Shown piece by piece: positions 62,669-64,000 of a stretch of 64,000 bases of DNA. The notes beneath the pieces were generated by a model, which was not told the origin of the DNA, did no database searches, and was given only the letters and a program-made list of their open reading frames with translations. The stretch spans positions 372,001 through 436,000 of the forward strand of contig NZ_JAAJBV010000001.1 of the NCBI RefSeq assembly GCF_011392075.1, written 5' to 3'. Position 1 is the first letter of the stretch. Each line of letters opens with the position of its first letter. Both the position numbers and the translations under genes were made by a program. Source of the DNA: Flavobacterium celericrescens. GTDB taxonomy: Bacteria > Bacteroidota > Bacteroidia > Flavobacteriales > Flavobacteriaceae.

Positions 62669-64000
62669 TTATACTTCTGCTAAAACGGTTTTGTTTTTAA
62701 CTAATTCGGCCTGTACATGTGTTGGAACTAGTTGATAATTTGCAAAATGCAATTTGAATTTTGCTTTTCCTTGTGTTAGTGAGCGAAGTGTTGAACCATA
62801 ATCTTTTAATTCAGCTAGAGGCACTTCTGCAATAATTTTTTGGTAATGTCCGTCTGTATCCATTCCTTGAATGATGGCTCTTCTGGTTTGTAAATCACCC
62901 ATAACATCTCCTGTGTGATGGTCTTCGCACAATACTTCTAAATGATAATAAGGCTCTAATAGTTGAGGTTTAGCCTCGTTAAAAGCCAATCTAAATGCGT
63001 GTGAAGCAGCTAATTGAAACGAAATATCGTTGCTGTCTACAGCATGCATTTTTCCGTCATAAATACAAACACGTATGTTTTGACAATTCGAACCCGTTAA
63101 TGGACCTTCAGTCATTTCCTGCATGATTCCTTTTTTGATTGCAGTTGCATAACGATTATCAATGGCTCCACCAACAATGCACCAATAGAAAGCAAATTTT
63201 CCTCCCCAAGACAATTCTTCAATTTCTTTATGGCGAACATTTACACCATGCGGCTCTGGCATGTCTTCAAAATAAGGTTCAATAGTGATGTGTACTTCAC
63301 CAAATTGCCCTGCACCACCACTTTGTTTTTTATGACGGTATTCTGCTTTTGCCGCCGAAGTGATAGTTTCACGATAGGGAACTTTTGGCTCTTCAAACAC
63401 AATTTCGATGTTGTTTTCGTTTTCGATGCGGTGTTTGATTAAATCCAAATGTAGTTGCCCCTGTCCTTGAATAATGGTTTGTTTTAATTCGGCAGATTGT
63501 TCCACTTTTAAAGTTAAATCTTCTTCCTGAATTTGATGCAATGCCTTAATCATTTTTTCCATATCAGCAAGATTAGCAGTTGAAACGGCTTTTCTGATTC
63601 GGCTGTCTGGAAATTGCATTTTTCTGATTTTTCGGTCTACACCTTTCGTGTTAAGCGTATTATTTGAATGGCCAAATTTTAAACGAACTGTTGCTCCTAA
63701 ATCGCCAGCAACTAATTTTTCCACTGCGGTTCGTTGTTTTCCTTCGGTTACAAAAATTTGAGTTAGGCGTTCGATTTCACCATTATCGGCATTTACTAAT
63801 TCATCTCCTGCGTTCAATTCGCCAGAAAGCACTTTGAAATAAGAAACCATTCCCACTTGAGGTTCAGAAAGTGTTTTGTAAATAAAAACGGTGGTTTTAT
63901 CAGAAGCATCGCATTTTAATTCAGCGCCATTTTCTAATTTTTTAGCAGGTCTGTCGGCTGGAGAAGGCGCAATATCATCAATAAATCCCATAATTCTTCC
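62669..64000 (-). CDS. divergent elongation factor G, C-terminal part (cut by window edge)
   Basis: 444 codons of an open frame that continues past the right edge. The sequence covers the end of the G domain region, domain II (FIYKTLSEPQVGMVSYFKVLSGEL), domain III, domain IV (KAEYRHKKQSGGAGQFGEVHITIEP, with a long variant loop) and domain V (YHLEVLCEDHHTGDVMGDL). The divergent spacing and domain IV loop fit the EF-G-like subgroup often called FusA2 or EF-G2, rather than canonical FusA. The function may be ribosome recycling or an accessory role. The G domain itself lies outside the window. Confidence 0.85.
   Translation of the reverse strand, partial: GRIMGFIDDIAPSPADRPAKKLENGAELKCDASDKTTVFIYKTLSEPQVGMVSYFKVLSGELNAGDELVNADNGEIERLTQIFVTEGKQRTAVEKLVAGDLGATVRLKFGHSNNTLNTKGVDRKIRKMQFPDSRIRKAVSTANLADMEKMIKALHQIQEEDLTLKVEQSAELKQTIIQGQGQLHLDLIKHRIENENNIEIVFEEPKVPYRETITSAAKAEYRHKKQSGGAGQFGEVHITIEPYFEDMPEPHGVNVRHKEIEELSWGGKFAFYWCIVGGAIDNRYATAIKKGIMQEMTEGPLTGSNCQNIRVCIYDGKMHAVDSNDISFQLAASHAFRLAFNEAKPQLLEPYYHLEVLCEDHHTGDVMGDLQTRRAIIQGMDTDGHYQKIIAEVPLAELKDYGSTLRSLTQGKAKFKLHFANYQLVPTHVQAELVKNKTVLAEV

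Noticed and set aside
1-64000. CRISPR array, prophage or insertion sequence
   Set aside because: I saw no regularly spaced direct repeats, cas, integrase, transposase or phage structural genes.

Overview
The window looks like chromosomal DNA of a Flavobacteriaceae bacterium, most likely Flavobacterium or a close relative. The DNA is strongly AT-rich. Many genes are preceded by the Bacteroidetes -7 promoter element TAnnTTTG. Several gene families are typical of Bacteroidetes: DUF4175, DUF4837, DUF2807, a GldM-like domain and a DUF6909-type protein. I see no insertion sequence, prophage, CRISPR array or rRNA. One tRNA gene (Cys) is present.

Region 1 (about 1-16.9 kb) makes surface polysaccharide. 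On the plus strand, gmd, a colC/fcl-like gene, colD, a Wzx-type flippase and a family 2 glycosyltransferase form a tight operon. The aminotransferase-fold enzyme has His at the ColD catalytic position, which points to GDP-L-colitose rather than GDP-fucose. On the minus strand a very compact run (16.9 down to 5.6 kb) begins with a nucleosidase-like DUF6909-type protein. It continues with a Wzz-like protein, rmlB-A-C-D for dTDP-L-rhamnose, a PagL-like lipid A deacylase relative, a DUF2807 lipoprotein, a polyprenyl-phosphate glycosyltransferase, a GT39-like membrane glycosyltransferase and a small lipoprotein.

Region 2 (17-25.8 kb) is mostly minus-strand housekeeping: two tandem carboxypeptidase-regulatory-domain proteins sharing an identical 77-bp block, a GH3-family protein, a degenerate LytM protein, tex, a cation diffusion facilitator and rpiB. 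The short plus-strand gene tatA, a DUF1294 gene and a DUF1905 gene lie among them.

At 25.8-26.5 kb lies the longest gene-free stretch, very AT-rich with DnaA-box-like words. Gene direction switches there from mainly leftward to mainly rightward. Three exact ParB-binding parS sites lie 16-18 kb to the right, around mnmG. Together these suggest that the replication origin is in or near this window.

Region 3 (26.5-48.7 kb) is mainly plus strand: rnr, DUF2807, a LysE-type exporter, a GldM-like protein, an LtaS-like sulfatase, glnS, an outer-membrane barrel, a large DUF4175 protein, ybeY, mnmG, a methyltransferase, an OmpH/Skp-like lipoprotein and a PIF1-like helicase. folB, an SPFH protein, gltX and tRNA-Cys lie opposite.

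Region 4 (48.7-64 kb) holds a TetR-controlled tripartite ABC efflux operon (TetR, TolC, adaptor, permease, ATPase), a DoxX-like protein, holB, pgk, an MltD-like murein transglycosylase, a DUF4837 lipoprotein, a GNAT enzyme, a tandem-OmpA-domain protein, a CtpA-like protease, rnpA and the 3' part of a divergent EF-G gene cut by the window edge.
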